Below are positions 45,276 to 55,298 of a DNA stretch of 64,000 nucleotides, piece after piece. The stretch is taken from NCBI RefSeq assembly GCF_001273755.1, contig NZ_LGYA01000001.1:288001-352000 (forward strand), read 5' to 3'. The first letter of the stretch is position 1; each line of letters opens with the position of its first letter. The notes under the pieces were generated by a model. That model was not told the DNA's origin and did not search any database. It saw only the letters and a list, made by a program, of their open reading frames with translations. A program made the translations under genes and the position numbers. The stretch comes from Peribacillus butanolivorans. GTDB lineage: Bacteria; Bacillota; Bacilli; Bacillales; DSM-1321.

Positions 45276-46367
45276 TTAATCTTCTTCATATTGGACAGAG
45301 ATTTCATTGTCATCCTTATGGAAGGACTGGAAGCTGACAATTAGCTTTTCAAGATGCTCCAATTGTTCGTCATACTCTATGACGGCTGAAATCAACGGTA
45401 CAAGGCGGGCAGAAAGATGGCCCAAGTTATCATGCATTTCGTCCACTTGATTTTGCTGTTCAAAAAAGTGGGCAAGAAGCTCTTTACGACTTAAGCAATC
45501 CTGATCCCAATCTTCAATTTCCTCAATCGCTTTAATTTTTTCGATATGCAGTAATATCAGCTGTTCATGCTTACGAATTAGGGAATCAAGCTGCTGTAAG
45601 ATACTCCGTTGGAAATCTTCAGGCATTTGATAAAGTTCATTCTCGAATTTATGAATTCTCTTCAAAGTTTCAAACGCCTTTTTTGTGGTGATAATCATTT
45701 GCCGATATACAACTAGCTTCCTGGCTTTAGCAACACTGTTCTTTTTGAAATATTCACGTTCCTCTTTGTACATGGAATAGATATGTTCTAGATCAAGTAA
45801 CTCTTCTTTTAACCTGCTGATGTCTTTTTTCAATAATGTGTGTTCAGTAGCATGTCTTGTGCTAATTCGAATCCATTTTAAAATATCTTCCGTCACATCT
45901 GTTATGCGTGTATAAAGCTTTGCTTCATACTTAGGTGGGAGAAAAACAAGATTGACGATAAAAGAAGAGACAATCCCCAGTAAAACAGATGAGAGACGAA
46001 TAAAGGCAAAGTTTAAAAATTCACCTTGCTGACTTTCCATAATGGCAATAACCGTCACGATAGAAAGTACAATTGTTTTATCCATTTTTAATTTTAAATT
46101 GATGGTTATGACGACCATCACGGCTAGGCCGATTATAAAAATGTCATTTCCGAATATCAATACGAAGGAAACAGCTACCAACGCCCCGATTATATTTCCT
46201 TGTACTTGTTCCAATACCGTTTGATAAGAACGATAAATGGTCGGCTGTATTGCAAAAATTGCAGCAATCCCAGAAAGAACAGGAGCAGGAAGATTAAGTA
46301 GTTCCGAAAGATAAAGAGCTAAAACAATCGCAATTCCTGTTTTGAGAATGCGGGCACCAAACTTCAT
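45276..46367 (-). CDS. ygaE: Aromatic acid exporter family protein YgaE-like
   Basis: This 363-aa protein has an N-terminal block of about five to six membrane helices (MKFGARILKTGIAIVLALYL, PAPVLSGIAAIFAIQPTIYRSYQTVLEQVQGNIIGA), typical of aromatic acid exporter (ArAE/FUSC-like) proteins. A long cytoplasmic helical region follows (residues 150-340). Position between ygaD and hemL corresponds to ygaE in B. subtilis, though other genes are inserted here. Export of aromatic acids is inferred from the family. Confidence 0.82.
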   Translation of the reverse strand: MKFGARILKTGIAIVLALYLSELLNLPAPVLSGIAAIFAIQPTIYRSYQTVLEQVQGNIIGALVAVSFVLIFGNDIFIIGLAVMVVITINLKLKMDKTIVLSIVTVIAIMESQQGEFLNFAFIRLSSVLLGIVSSFIVNLVFLPPKYEAKLYTRITDVTEDILKWIRISTRHATEHTLLKKDISRLKEELLDLEHIYSMYKEEREYFKKNSVAKARKLVVYRQMIITTKKAFETLKRIHKFENELYQMPEDFQRSILQQLDSLIRKHEQLILLHIEKIKAIEEIEDWDQDCLSRKELLAHFFEQQNQVDEMHDNLGHLSARLVPLISAVIEYDEQLEHLEKLIVSFQSFHKDDNEISVQYEED

Positions 46368-46734
46368 ATATAGGTTAATCCTTTCTTTGTGATGTAATAG
46401 GTTTTTATAACAAAGACTCTACTTATATATAGACAATTGCTTAAAGTTGTATTCTAACTTATTTGTTAGTACTTTACACTAAAATAAGAGGAAGTAAACA
46501 AAAAGTAATATACAGGAATTCCCTAAAAGTTACAATAGGTAATTTTAAGTCTAATGTATAAAGAAAATAGAGGCATTTTATCATACGTGCAATTACCTCA
46601 AATGTCTTTCTCTTCAGGCAGTGTAAATAGAAGTATACGATTGGAAAAAGCTGATGCTCAAAATAAAGAGCATCAGCTTTTTCGATAATATTAAGACTTA
46701 AGCTGCCAAGTATCTTTCAAGTGAGAACTCTTTA
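46368..46734 (-). terminator. Intergenic interval with glutamate synthase terminator
   Basis: The interval contains no gene. At 46645-46683 AAAAAGCTGATGCTC pairs with GAGCATCAGCTTTTT, a strong hairpin that can end the glutamate synthase transcript on the minus strand. The rest is AT-rich, and the ygaE promoter should lie near 46400. Confidence 0.75.
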
Positions 46735-49700
46735 TTACTCAGTGGATACAGCTGGATCTGCTTGTTCTTTAACGGGAACAACTTGAAGGAAATGTTTACT
46801 AGGGTGTTGAAGCAAAGTCTCTAAAGAAGTTGCTTCTTCTGTTTGGCCTTGATTTTTTAACAGAGACACGTATTTTCCAAGAAGTTCAGTCACGTCTTGA
46901 AGACCTTTTTTAGAAAGCGCCTCAATTGAAATTTTCGCTCCTTTTGCAACCCGCTTTTGAATAACTTCTTTCGTTAATCCAGCTTCAGGTTGTTGACGTA
47001 AATAAACGACACCGCCGGTCATCCCTGCACAGATCCATGGACCTGGATCACCTAGAACCAATCCTCTTCCATTTGTCATATATTCAAAAGCAAATCCCTT
47101 AATATTGGAAGTTACCGCAATATTTCCAGTTTCCTTTGCTGGAATGGGTTGCTTCAGTAGTCCGCCAATAATCATATCTGCTCCGGAAAGCCGGATTCCT
47201 GCCCTGGCATCGGCATCGCCTTGGGCAATAAGGAGACCGTGCTGTGCGCCATATCCGAAGCCTTTACCGACTGATCCATTATAAAACTTTCCATCTTTCC
47301 CAGGAGATTTAAAAATGGCGATATTTCCACCAATCGATGTTTTACCAATTCCATCCTGGGCGCCGCCATTTACGCTAATCGAGATGCCTTCGGTATTGTA
47401 TGCCCCAAGTCCATTACCTGGAATCGAGCCATCCTGATAGGATAGGTGAACAGGAGGAAGTTTTTTGTATGATCCATCCAGTCTGCCTCGGACCCGGTGG
47501 CAGGATACCCGGCTACCGAGTACACGCTGCTCAGATGTGATCGAGCTATAGCTGCGGGATTGCTGCAGTTCTTCCACATGTGAATCCAGGTATTCTGCAC
47601 CTACAGCAACCTGCATGGAACCCTCGTTCAAATAAGTCGCTTTTTCTTTATTAGAGAATGGCGTTATATCCAGGTTTTTTAATAAATATGTTAAATCCAG
47701 TGTTTGTTGACCTCTAACTTGCTGAAGCAAATCAGAGCGACCAACAATATCTTGAAGATTTTTCACACCAAGAGATCCGGTCAGTGCTTTAAGTTCTTTG
47801 GCAAACGCAGTGAACATATTCGTTAATCCTTGAACCGCTAAATCAAATTTTCGAGGAACAAAGCGGCGTAGCCCATGTTCTTTTGCTTGGGCTTCCGATT
47901 CGATTTGAGTGGCGATTCCAACATGGCATGTATCAAGGTGACAGCCACGGCACGTTGTACAGCCAACTGCAATCATCGAAAGGGTTCCAAAGCCGACACG
48001 GTTTGCCCCAAGCAACATCAATTTTAATATATCCATCGAGCTTTTTAACCCGCCATCAGCCCAAATTTCAATGTTTTGACGAATCCCGGATTCAAGGAGC
48101 GCGTTATGGGCCGCCTTCACACCTATCTCAACTGGAAGACCAACATGTTCGAGTGCATGAATCCGAGCTGCACCTGTTCCGCCATCAAAACCAGAAAGCG
48201 TGATGATATCGGCTCCAGCTTTGGCGACACCGACTGCAATCGTACCAATGTTTGGAACAACTGGTACCTTAACGGCGACTTTGGCTTTGTCGTTTGCCGT
48301 TTTTAACTCATGAATCATTTGCGCCAAATCTTCAATAGAGTAAATATCATGGTTATTGGAAGGGGAGATTAAGTCAGAACCAATGGTTGCATTCCGGGCT
48401 TCCGCAATTTTTGCGGTAACCTTCGAGCCGGGAAGATGTCCGCCCTCACCAGGTTTTGCCCCCTGCCCAATTTTAATTTCTAATAGATTAGAAGAGTTTA
48501 AGAGCTCTGCGTTGACACCGAAACGGCCGGAAGCAATCTGCTGTCCGCGGGATTTCGGGTACTTGCCCAGCATATCCTTAATTTCTCCACCTTCACCATT
48601 CATACTAATCATTCCTAACCGTTCGGCAGCCTCTGCGTATGCCCGGAAAGCTATCTCATTTTGTGATCCAAAGGACATAGAGGCAATGACAAATGGTAGC
48701 TCCTGTTCGCCGATAGAAAGACTTACTTCTTCGGAAGGGACAGATGAATCGGAAGCTTTTAAGGATGTTAAATGACGAATCGTTGTCGGATTGGACTCTT
48801 CTTGTTCAGTAATTTTTTCGCGATAAGCGTCATAGTCCCCGGTTGAAGCAACTTCTCCAATCGATTTCCAAATCCTTGGGAATAAATGAAAGGTTTTACC
48901 CATCCGTTCTTTTTCATTATCGTAATCTACCGCACGCTGTATGGCGTCGGCTTTTATTTTGTCAAAGTTATAGTCTAAATCATTTGATCCAAAGAAGTTA
49001 GCGATATTTAAATAATTGGCAATTTCTTCATGCAAGCCGATGCTTGAGAACAGTCGTCCATAGCCGCGTAGTTCATGAATGCCGATGGTGGAGATAACTT
49101 TCTCGAGTCCTTTTGTCAATGAGTTATATAGATTGGTAACACCCTTAAGATCATCAGAAGATAAGGATAGGAACATGAAATACGGACTGATTAAGTTGGC
49201 TCCAAGTCCATAAGAAACAATGATATCATGCAGGGATCTTAGTGATGCAGAACGTAAAAGAATGGAACAATCCCTACGTTTACCTGTATTGACTAATGCT
49301 TGATCGACTGCTGAAGTGACAAGGTGTGGATCAAGCCAAAGATTTCCGTTTTGATGGGCGAGTGCATCATCCAAAACGAGCAAAGTTTTTCCTTCATCGA
49401 TTGCGTTAACCGCTTCATCGGTAATTCTGGTTAATGCACCCGGAATACTTTCATCCTCTGTAAAAGTGCTTGAAATAAAATGTACTAGTTTTTGATCTTG
49501 ATTATATTTAACGAATTGATCGTAGCTAGGCTGCGAAACAATAGAAGAGCATTCATAACCTGTTAATCCTTCAATTAGTAAAGGAGTTAGAAGCTCCGTA
49601 ACTTTTCCCGCCTTTTTTGCTTCAAATAAAGAAGGTCGTTTCCCAATGATGGTTCTTGTTGAGAAGTGCTCGGTTTCCCGATCCCGGTCGATCGCTGGGT

Positions 49701-51207
49701 TGGTTACAACGGCGACACTTTCCTTAATGAAATCTGCAATATTTGTCCGCTGAGGATTGAGGGCGGCCAGTGGTGCATCGTGACCTAGTGAACGAATAGG
49801 TTCAGCTCCTTTTTCGGCCATCTGTTCGACTAATTGAACATGCTCTCTTTCCCAGCCAAAGGCTTTATATTGGCCGTTATGAATGGCTTGTGTGTTTGTC
49901 ATGGAGACCACTTTTTCAAAAAACTGTGGCTGTAAGCGAACTAGATCATTGTAAAGAACAAAACGATTATTGAAACGTTCAAACACCTTATCCTGGAAAT
50001 CTTTGTAGTTGTACAATTCAATAGAATCACCGTTCCATTTCAAGCCGACTTTTTCCCCTGGACCCAATGGTTTTGGATCTCCTGTATATTCATTAGAAGA
50101 AATGATACCTGGTTCAGAAGTGAACATATAGGATGTTTCCGTTTCAATATTCCAAAGTGGACGCAAGCCTAAAGAGTCGACAGAGAAAACTGCTTCGTCG
50201 CCAAAACGGGAGATAATTCCAGCAGGGCCTTGTGCAAAATGTCCCCATGCTTCTCGTAAATACGTATATAAGTTTTGTAAGTGTTCAGGATATTCCTTGA
50301 TTTCATTAATAATTGGAGGGAAAACAAGATCGATTGCCTCAAACAGAGAGTAGCCATGACGACAGATAAATGTTTCAATTGTTTTATTTAAATCCTGGGA
50401 GTCACTCCCGTCTTTTGCGATCGGAACCCCAATCATTTTTGCTTCATCACGCAATTTGGCAATAGTATTGATTTCGCCGTTATGTCCAAGCACACTGAAG
50501 GGCTGGACCCTGAAAAAGCTTGATAGAGTATTAGTTGAAAAACGATTGTGTCCTAGGGTCATAGTGGAAGCGGCTAAAGGGTCAGCAAGATCATGGTAAT
50601 AGGCAGGAAGCGTATCTCCGGCCCCCATTACTTTGTAGACCGCATGATACTGGCTTAGAGAAGCAACATGGATAAAATCACTTTTTTCGATGTCGGAAGT
50701 TAGTTCAAAAAGAGCATTGGAAAGCTCCTGGTGGTTTTCGATTGTGGATGAACAGGCAAATTGCCAGAACACTGGGTCTTCTTGAATGGCAATCGGCCCT
50801 AATGCTTCAGAACGGTATGCTTTATCTGTTTCGAAGATCAAGGAAAGCCCGTGTTGAAGGAGTTTCTCTTTGATTTCGATTTTCAAATCATTTGCTTCTG
50901 TTTTATTACTTAAAAATAAGTGGCCGACTATGAATGCATCTTGATCGACGATGCTGGAATCGATATTTTCCGCTTCAAGCTTCTTTTTCCAGAGAGCCCT
51001 AGGAATATCAATATGAATACCGGCGCCATCTCCTTCACCATTAATAAAGCCGCAGCGATGGTTCATTTTAACCAAAGCGTCGATACAGGCAAAGATATTT
51101 TCGTTGGTTGGGATTTTCTTTTTTTCAATGCAGGAAACAATTCCGCAGGCATCATGTTCTTCTCTGTAAAATTCTTTGAATGAAGCAGGTGTCCATTGTT
51201 GAGTCAT
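46735..51207 (-). CDS. Glutamate synthase large subunit (orphan)
   Basis: This 1490-aa protein has the complete GOGAT layout. An N-terminal class-II glutaminase domain has nucleophile Cys in HDACGIVSC and the Asn of LGHNGEINT. A central domain follows. The FMN synthase domain contains GQGAKPGEGGHLPG, SGFDGGTGA and the 3Fe-4S ligands CTTCRGCHLDTC. The C-terminal GXGXG beta-helix has NGGAQDGIGKTSIGG. It makes glutamate from glutamine and 2-oxoglutarate. No small (NADPH) subunit gene is adjacent, so the electron donor may be ferredoxin or a distant subunit. The start is uncertain: ATG at 51207 fits the propeptide length, but the strong AGGAGGT lies over 40 bases upstream. Confidence 0.88.
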   Translation of the reverse strand: MTQQWTPASFKEFYREEHDACGIVSCIEKKKIPTNENIFACIDALVKMNHRCGFINGEGDGAGIHIDIPRALWKKKLEAENIDSSIVDQDAFIVGHLFLSNKTEANDLKIEIKEKLLQHGLSLIFETDKAYRSEALGPIAIQEDPVFWQFACSSTIENHQELSNALFELTSDIEKSDFIHVASLSQYHAVYKVMGAGDTLPAYYHDLADPLAASTMTLGHNRFSTNTLSSFFRVQPFSVLGHNGEINTIAKLRDEAKMIGVPIAKDGSDSQDLNKTIETFICRHGYSLFEAIDLVFPPIINEIKEYPEHLQNLYTYLREAWGHFAQGPAGIISRFGDEAVFSVDSLGLRPLWNIETETSYMFTSEPGIISSNEYTGDPKPLGPGEKVGLKWNGDSIELYNYKDFQDKVFERFNNRFVLYNDLVRLQPQFFEKVVSMTNTQAIHNGQYKAFGWEREHVQLVEQMAEKGAEPIRSLGHDAPLAALNPQRTNIADFIKESVAVVTNPAIDRDRETEHFSTRTIIGKRPSLFEAKKAGKVTELLTPLLIEGLTGYECSSIVSQPSYDQFVKYNQDQKLVHFISSTFTEDESIPGALTRITDEAVNAIDEGKTLLVLDDALAHQNGNLWLDPHLVTSAVDQALVNTGKRRDCSILLRSASLRSLHDIIVSYGLGANLISPYFMFLSLSSDDLKGVTNLYNSLTKGLEKVISTIGIHELRGYGRLFSSIGLHEEIANYLNIANFFGSNDLDYNFDKIKADAIQRAVDYDNEKERMGKTFHLFPRIWKSIGEVASTGDYDAYREKITEQEESNPTTIRHLTSLKASDSSVPSEEVSLSIGEQELPFVIASMSFGSQNEIAFRAYAEAAERLGMISMNGEGGEIKDMLGKYPKSRGQQIASGRFGVNAELLNSSNLLEIKIGQGAKPGEGGHLPGSKVTAKIAEARNATIGSDLISPSNNHDIYSIEDLAQMIHELKTANDKAKVAVKVPVVPNIGTIAVGVAKAGADIITLSGFDGGTGAARIHALEHVGLPVEIGVKAAHNALLESGIRQNIEIWADGGLKSSMDILKLMLLGANRVGFGTLSMIAVGCTTCRGCHLDTCHVGIATQIESEAQAKEHGLRRFVPRKFDLAVQGLTNMFTAFAKELKALTGSLGVKNLQDIVGRSDLLQQVRGQQTLDLTYLLKNLDITPFSNKEKATYLNEGSMQVAVGAEYLDSHVEELQQSRSYSSITSEQRVLGSRVSCHRVRGRLDGSYKKLPPVHLSYQDGSIPGNGLGAYNTEGISISVNGGAQDGIGKTSIGGNIAIFKSPGKDGKFYNGSVGKGFGYGAQHGLLIAQGDADARAGIRLSGADMIIGGLLKQPIPAKETGNIAVTSNIKGFAFEYMTNGRGLVLGDPGPWICAGMTGGVVYLRQQPEAGLTKEVIQKRVAKGAKISIEALSKKGLQDVTELLGKYVSLLKNQGQTEEATSLETLLQHPSKHFLQVVPVKEQADPAVSTE

Positions 51208-51289
51208 ATGTTTGGCGTGAATAAGGTTTTCCCTTATTTTCTGCCTTTCACCTCCTGTAGCATTTGATTTAACGAGGATAATATTAGTA

Positions 51290-51379
51290 AACTTAAACAA
51301 ACGTTTAAGTTATTAATTGATTGAAAGAAATTGTATATAAATGTATTAATATCATATCATTTAAATATTCAGAAATCAA
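51290..51379 (-). promoter_or_regulatory. Promoter and palindromic operator of the glutamate synthase gene
   Basis: On the minus strand TTGATT (51379-51374), 17 bases, TATGAT (51356-51351) form a sigma-A promoter. Downstream, AACTTAAAC (51290-51298) and GTTTAAGTT (51303-51311) are perfect 9-base inverted arms with a 4-base spacer, a TetR-operator-like palindrome. Bound protein there would block elongation or initiation. No regulator gene is adjacent. Confidence 0.6.
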
Positions 51380-51465
51380 TTTTTTATACAATAGATTGGA
51401 TGAGAGGATGAGTGTCAATTTTATGAAAAAATGCTTTAAAGGCCAATTTCAATGATTTATTTAAA

Positions 51466-51506
51466 GGAAATAAGAAACCTCCAAGAATGATGTGCATCTT
51501 GGAGGT
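51466..51506 (-). terminator. Terminator of hemL
   Basis: On the minus strand ACCTCCAAGA pairs with TCTTGGAGGT, followed by TTCTTATTT. It lies 35 bases after the hemL stop. Confidence 0.8.
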
Positions 51507-51540
51507 GTATAAAAATTGCATAATTATGCTTTTTTATTTC

Positions 51541-52830
51541 TTATATTAGGTTTTTGAATGCATGTTCAACCGCTTTTAGAGTATAAGCGATATCATCATC
51601 TGTGTGAGCTAATGTCAAGAACCAAGCTTCATATTTTGACGGTGCCAAATTGATGCCTTGGTGAAGCATAAGCTTGAAAAACTTACCGAACATTTCGCCA
51701 TCCGTGTTTTCTGCCTGCTCATAATTTTCAATTTTTTCTGTTGTGAAGTAGATGGTTAAAGCCCCTTTAAGGCGGTTAGTAGTGATAGGGACATTATATT
51801 GGCGAGCTGCTTTTAGGATACCTTCTTCGAGGATTTTTCCTAAGCGATCAAGCTCATCGTATAGACCTTCTTCTTTTAGAACTTCTAAGCATGCAATCCC
51901 AGAAAGCATGGAAGCTGGATTACCTGCCATCGTTCCTGCTTGGTAGGCAGGTCCGAGCGGTGCTACAGTTTCCATGATTTCTTTTTTACCGCCATAAGCG
52001 CCGATTGGAAGGCCTCCACCGATTATTTTTCCAAGAGCAGTCAGGTCAGGCTGAATTCCCAAAAGGTCCTGTGCTCCACCGTACATAAAACGGAAAGCGG
52101 TGATGACTTCATCAAAAATAACAAGTGAACCGGCTTCATGAGATAGAGAGATGACTTCATCTAAGAAGCCTGGGTTTGGCTCGACGATTCCAAAGTTGCC
52201 GACAATCGGCTCGACTAGGACACCAGCAATCTCATTGCCCCATTTGTTAAGCGCTTCTTTAAATGGCTCGATATCATTGAAAGGCACCGTGATGACTTCT
52301 TGTGCAATACTTTTCGGCACACCAGCAGAGTCCGGTGTTCCAAGCGTAGACGGACCTGAACCTGCAGCTACGAGAACAAGATCGGAGTGACCATGGTAAC
52401 AGCCGGCAAACTTGATGATTTTGTCGCGTCCAGTATAAGCGCGGGCCACACGGATGGTGGACATAACAGATTCAGTACCTGAATTGGTGAAGCGGACTTT
52501 ATCTAGGGATGGAATCGCTTCTTTCAGCATTTTGGCGAACTTGACTTCGTGTTTAGTGGGCGTACCGTATAAAACACCTGTTTCAGCTGCTTTTGTAATC
52601 GCCTCTGTTATATGGGGGTGGGCGTGGCCAGTGATGATCGGCCCGTATGCCGCTAGATAATCGATATACTTGTTGCCATCGACGTCCCAGAAGTAAGCTC
52701 CCTTGGCATGATCCATGGCTACCGGTGAACCGCCGCCTACTGCTTTATAAGAACGAGAAGGGCTGTTGACCCCTCCGACAATATGCTCCAATGCTTCTTT
52801 ATGTAAAAGCTCTGAATTACTAAAATCCAA
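51541..52830 (-). CDS. hemL: Glutamate-1-semialdehyde 2,1-aminomutase
   Basis: This 429-aa PLP enzyme converts glutamate-1-semialdehyde to 5-aminolevulinate in tetrapyrrole synthesis. Motifs seen are [13 protein letters not shown] [60 protein letters not shown], the Schiff-base Lys in [17 protein letters not shown], and [10 protein letters not shown]. It corresponds to gsaB of B. subtilis, the second isoform beside the hem operon copy, given its position between ygaE and bcp. ATG follows AGGAGG-type sequence. Confidence 0.95.
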   Translation of the reverse strand: MDFSNSELLHKEALEHIVGGVNSPSRSYKAVGGGSPVAMDHAKGAYFWDVDGNKYIDYLAAYGPIITGHAHPHITEAITKAAETGVLYGTPTKHEVKFAKMLKEAIPSLDKVRFTNSGTESVMSTIRVARAYTGRDKIIKFAGCYHGHSDLVLVAAGSGPSTLGTPDSAGVPKSIAQEVITVPFNDIEPFKEALNKWGNEIAGVLVEPIVGNFGIVEPNPGFLDEVISLSHEAGSLVIFDEVITAFRFMYGGAQDLLGIQPDLTALGKIIGGGLPIGAYGGKKEIMETVAPLGPAYQAGTMAGNPASMLSGIACLEVLKEEGLYDELDRLGKILEEGILKAARQYNVPITTNRLKGALTIYFTTEKIENYEQAENTDGEMFGKFFKLMLHQGINLAPSKYEAWFLTLAHTDDDIAYTLKAVEHAFKNLI

Positions 52831-52909
52831 TCTAAAAACCTCCTAAAAATACAATCATAATCCCCTTAATCATAGCACTTTTCTGGCCAGAAATCTGGGG
52901 TGAAAGGCT

Positions 52910-52932
52910 GGGAAATAGGGTCTGGCCCCTAA
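52910..52932. repeat. Dispersed 23-bp repeat, copy 1
   Basis: GGGAAATAGGGTCTGGCCCC plus TAA. It differs from copies 2 and 3 by one or two bases each and lies in the non-coding stretch upstream of hemL. Confidence 0.8.
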
Positions 52933-52974
52933 TAAAAACGCTGAAACCCTAGAAACAGCAGGCTTCTTCGCATT

Positions 52975-53295
52975 TTATTTTGTTTGGGAAATAGGGTCTG
53001 ACCCCAAAACTTCAGTTATAAAGGATAGGATGTTCAGGATGGTGGTAGGGTTTTCGATGTCAAAGCTTTGGCGTTTGATTTCACCTAGGGCTTGGTAGAA
53101 GATAAGGTGGCCGGTTCCTTTTTCTTCATTAATATGCAAGTGGAAGCTTAAGGGGGTGTTTTCAATCGATCCGGAGGAATCCCTTTGGACAACTTGGCAT
53201 AATATTTCATCGTATTCATCTTCGTAAAGGAAATCATATCGAAGATTGATAACGACCTTTTCGATTTGGGATAGTAATAATTGTTTAAGATTCAT
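52975..53295 (-). CDS. Hypothetical protein with repeat-derived C-terminus
   Basis: This 106-aa soluble protein starts MNLKQLLLSQIEKVVINLRY and contains YEDEYDEILCQVV. Its mid-part is beta-rich (LSFHLHINEEKGTGHLIFYQ), ending TEVLGSDPISQTK. The last nine or so residues are encoded by copy 2 of a dispersed repeat (52986-53008), so the native end was probably lost or replaced. Start ATG at 53295 has AAAGGAG eleven bases upstream. I recognise no family. It is divergent from the ABC exporter operon. Confidence 0.65.
   Translation of the reverse strand: MNLKQLLLSQIEKVVINLRYDFLYEDEYDEILCQVVQRDSSGSIENTPLSFHLHINEEKGTGHLIFYQALGEIKRQSFDIENPTTILNILSFITEVLGSDPISQTK
52986..53008. repeat. Dispersed 23-bp repeat, copy 2
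   Basis: GGGAAATAGGGTCTGACCCC plus AAA. It overlaps the 3' end of the hypothetical gene and supplies its last codons. It lies 76 bases from copy 1 in the same orientation. Confidence 0.85.
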
Positions 53296-53446
53296 AGCAT
53301 ACTTGTCTCCTTTATATATGTATCTCATGCAACGCCAAAATTTTCCCTGAAAATAGTCCTTTGCATCTAGGCATTTTTATTGTCTAAAAAGCTGAGGTTG
53401 GATAAACTAATTCATTAGGACAAGAGATTACGGAGGAAAAAATAGA

Positions 53447-54454
53447 ATGAGTGATGCAATTCAAGTGAAACAGCTGCGGAAGGAATTTAAGTCGGTATCA
53501 AGCCGATCTGGTTTAAAAGGGGCCTTTCGCGATTTACTTACAAGAAATTATAAAATTGTTCCTGCTGTTAACGATATTAATTTTACTGTAAAAAAGGGTG
53601 AGATGGTAGCTTATATCGGGGAAAATGGTGCAGGGAAATCGACAACGATTAAAATGCTGACAGGTATTTTAGAGCCAACAGCGGGTGAAATTACGGTAAA
53701 TGGCATGAATCCACATAAAGAACGGGAAAAGTTCACACAGACAATCGGGGTTGTATTTGGTCAGCGCTCCCAGCTGTGGTGGGATATCGCAGTTCAAGAA
53801 TCCTTCCGGTTGCTGAAAAAAGTCTACAAAGTATCAGATGAACAATATAACGACCATATGGAACATGTGATCAAGACGCTCGATATCGGCCCTTTGCTCG
53901 ACAAACCGGTGCGTAAACTTTCACTTGGCCAGCGGATGCGCTGTGAGCTTGCTGCAGCACTGATTCACAATCCACCGCTGCTGTTCTTAGATGAGCCGAC
54001 GATTGGCCTTGATGTGCTCGTGAAAATGAAAATTCGCGAGTTTTTGAAAGAAATCAATAAAAAATATAACACGACAATCCTTTTGACTACCCATGACTTA
54101 GGAGACATAGAGGCTTTGTGTGAGCGCGTAATCATGCTTGATGAAGGCCAGATTATTTATGATGGGGAACTGCAGAGTTTGAAAGATAATTGGGCGGAGG
54201 AAAAACAGGTTCACTTTCAATTTATTGAGCCGGTTGAGTTACACGAATTGCAATCCTTACCGCTGCCGTTTACCGCGAACTGGGTATACGATGAAAAACA
54301 TCAAACTTACATGGCTATGATGAAAGAGGAAAGTGATCATATTTCACAGCTTGTTTCTGCGGTCGTATCACATTTTAAAATTAAGGACGTCAAAATTCAT
54401 GAAACCTCTATCGAAGAGATTGTTCGTAATATTTATGAAGAAGGCACGGTCTGA
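53447..54454 (+). CDS. ABC-2 type exporter ATP-binding protein
   Basis: This 335-aa ATPase has Walker A GENGAGKST (residues 60-68), then the unusual Q-loop FGQRSQLWWDIAVQESF. The signature is LSLGQRMR, Walker B is LLFLDEPTIGLD and the H-loop is TTHDLGDIEAL. The FGQRSQLWWD pattern marks the subgroup that works with DUF990-type ABC2_membrane_6 permeases. It is the first gene of a three-gene exporter of unknown substrate. ATG follows CGGAGG. Confidence 0.92.
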   Translation: MSDAIQVKQLRKEFKSVSSRSGLKGAFRDLLTRNYKIVPAVNDINFTVKKGEMVAYIGENGAGKSTTIKMLTGILEPTAGEITVNGMNPHKEREKFTQTIGVVFGQRSQLWWDIAVQESFRLLKKVYKVSDEQYNDHMEHVIKTLDIGPLLDKPVRKLSLGQRMRCELAAALIHNPPLLFLDEPTIGLDVLVKMKIREFLKEINKKYNTTILLTTHDLGDIEALCERVIMLDEGQIIYDGELQSLKDNWAEEKQVHFQFIEPVELHELQSLPLPFTANWVYDEKHQTYMAMMKEESDHISQLVSAVVSHFKIKDVKIHETSIEEIVRNIYEEGTV

Positions 54455-54502
54455 CTCTCGTACCATTAAGAAACAACGTGTCTGACAAGAAGGGAGAGGA
54501 CC

Positions 54503-55294
54503 ATGGGGAAATATCTTGCTATGATTCGCATGCGTTTTTTGATGATGCTTGCGTATCGAACGGATTATTATACCGGTATTTTAATTTATAGCATCAATAT
54601 TGGTGCTTATTATTTCTTATGGAATGCCATATATGGGGATAAAAGCTCCATCGAAGGACTTTCAAGTATGCAGATGACAACCTATGTAGCGGTTGCCTGG
54701 ATGGCGCGTGCTTTTTATTTTAATAATATTGACCGTGAAATTGCTAATGAAATAAAAGACGGCAAGGTTGCCATCGAAATGATTCGACCTTATAACTATT
54801 TAGGTATGAAAACGATGCAAGGACTGGGAGAGGGAATATTCCGTTTCTTCTTCTTTTCCATTCCAGGTATGCTGCTGGTAGCTTTTATTTTTCCTATCGA
54901 ATTGCCACATGAACCGGCAACGTGGGGAATATTCGGCATTTCCTTGCTGTTCAGTTTCATCATCAATACACAAATTAACTTATTAACGGGAATCACTACA
55001 TTTTTCTTATATAACAACGCAGGGTTAATCCGGGCAAAAAGGGTCATCATTGATTTATTTTCCGGGCTGTTGCTACCAATCAGTTTTTACCCAATATGGG
55101 CGCAAGAAGTAATGAAGTATTTGCCTTTTCAAGGAATCAGCTATGTACCAAGCATGATTTTCACTAACGGTTATAGCTCAGGCGACATCGGCATGGCCCT
55201 TTTACAGCAATTGATTTGGGTCATCATTCTCATAATACCAATTCAGCTTTTATGGATAGTCGCAAAAAAACAGCTGATTATTCAAGGGGGTTGA
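54503..55294 (+). CDS. ABC-2 type permease (ABC2_membrane_6 family), subunit 1
   Basis: This 263-aa protein has six membrane helices and begins MGKYLAMIRMRFLMMLAYR. It has the family features FNNIDREIANEIKDGKVAIEMIRPYNY and LPFQGISYVPSMIFTNGY. It pairs with the next gene to form a heteromeric membrane channel for the exporter. It is separated from the ATPase gene by 48 bases that contain GTCTGAC motifs. ATG follows GGGAGAGG. Confidence 0.88.
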   Translation: MGKYLAMIRMRFLMMLAYRTDYYTGILIYSINIGAYYFLWNAIYGDKSSIEGLSSMQMTTYVAVAWMARAFYFNNIDREIANEIKDGKVAIEMIRPYNYLGMKTMQGLGEGIFRFFFFSIPGMLLVAFIFPIELPHEPATWGIFGISLLFSFIINTQINLLTGITTFFLYNNAGLIRAKRVIIDLFSGLLLPISFYPIWAQEVMKYLPFQGISYVPSMIFTNGYSSGDIGMALLQQLIWVIILIIPIQLLWIVAKKQLIIQGG

Positions 55295-55298
55295 TGAG

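Noticed and set aside
48356..48775. 139-residue plus-strand frame inside the glutamate synthase gene
   Set aside because: Complement of the conserved FMN-domain coding region; no start signals.
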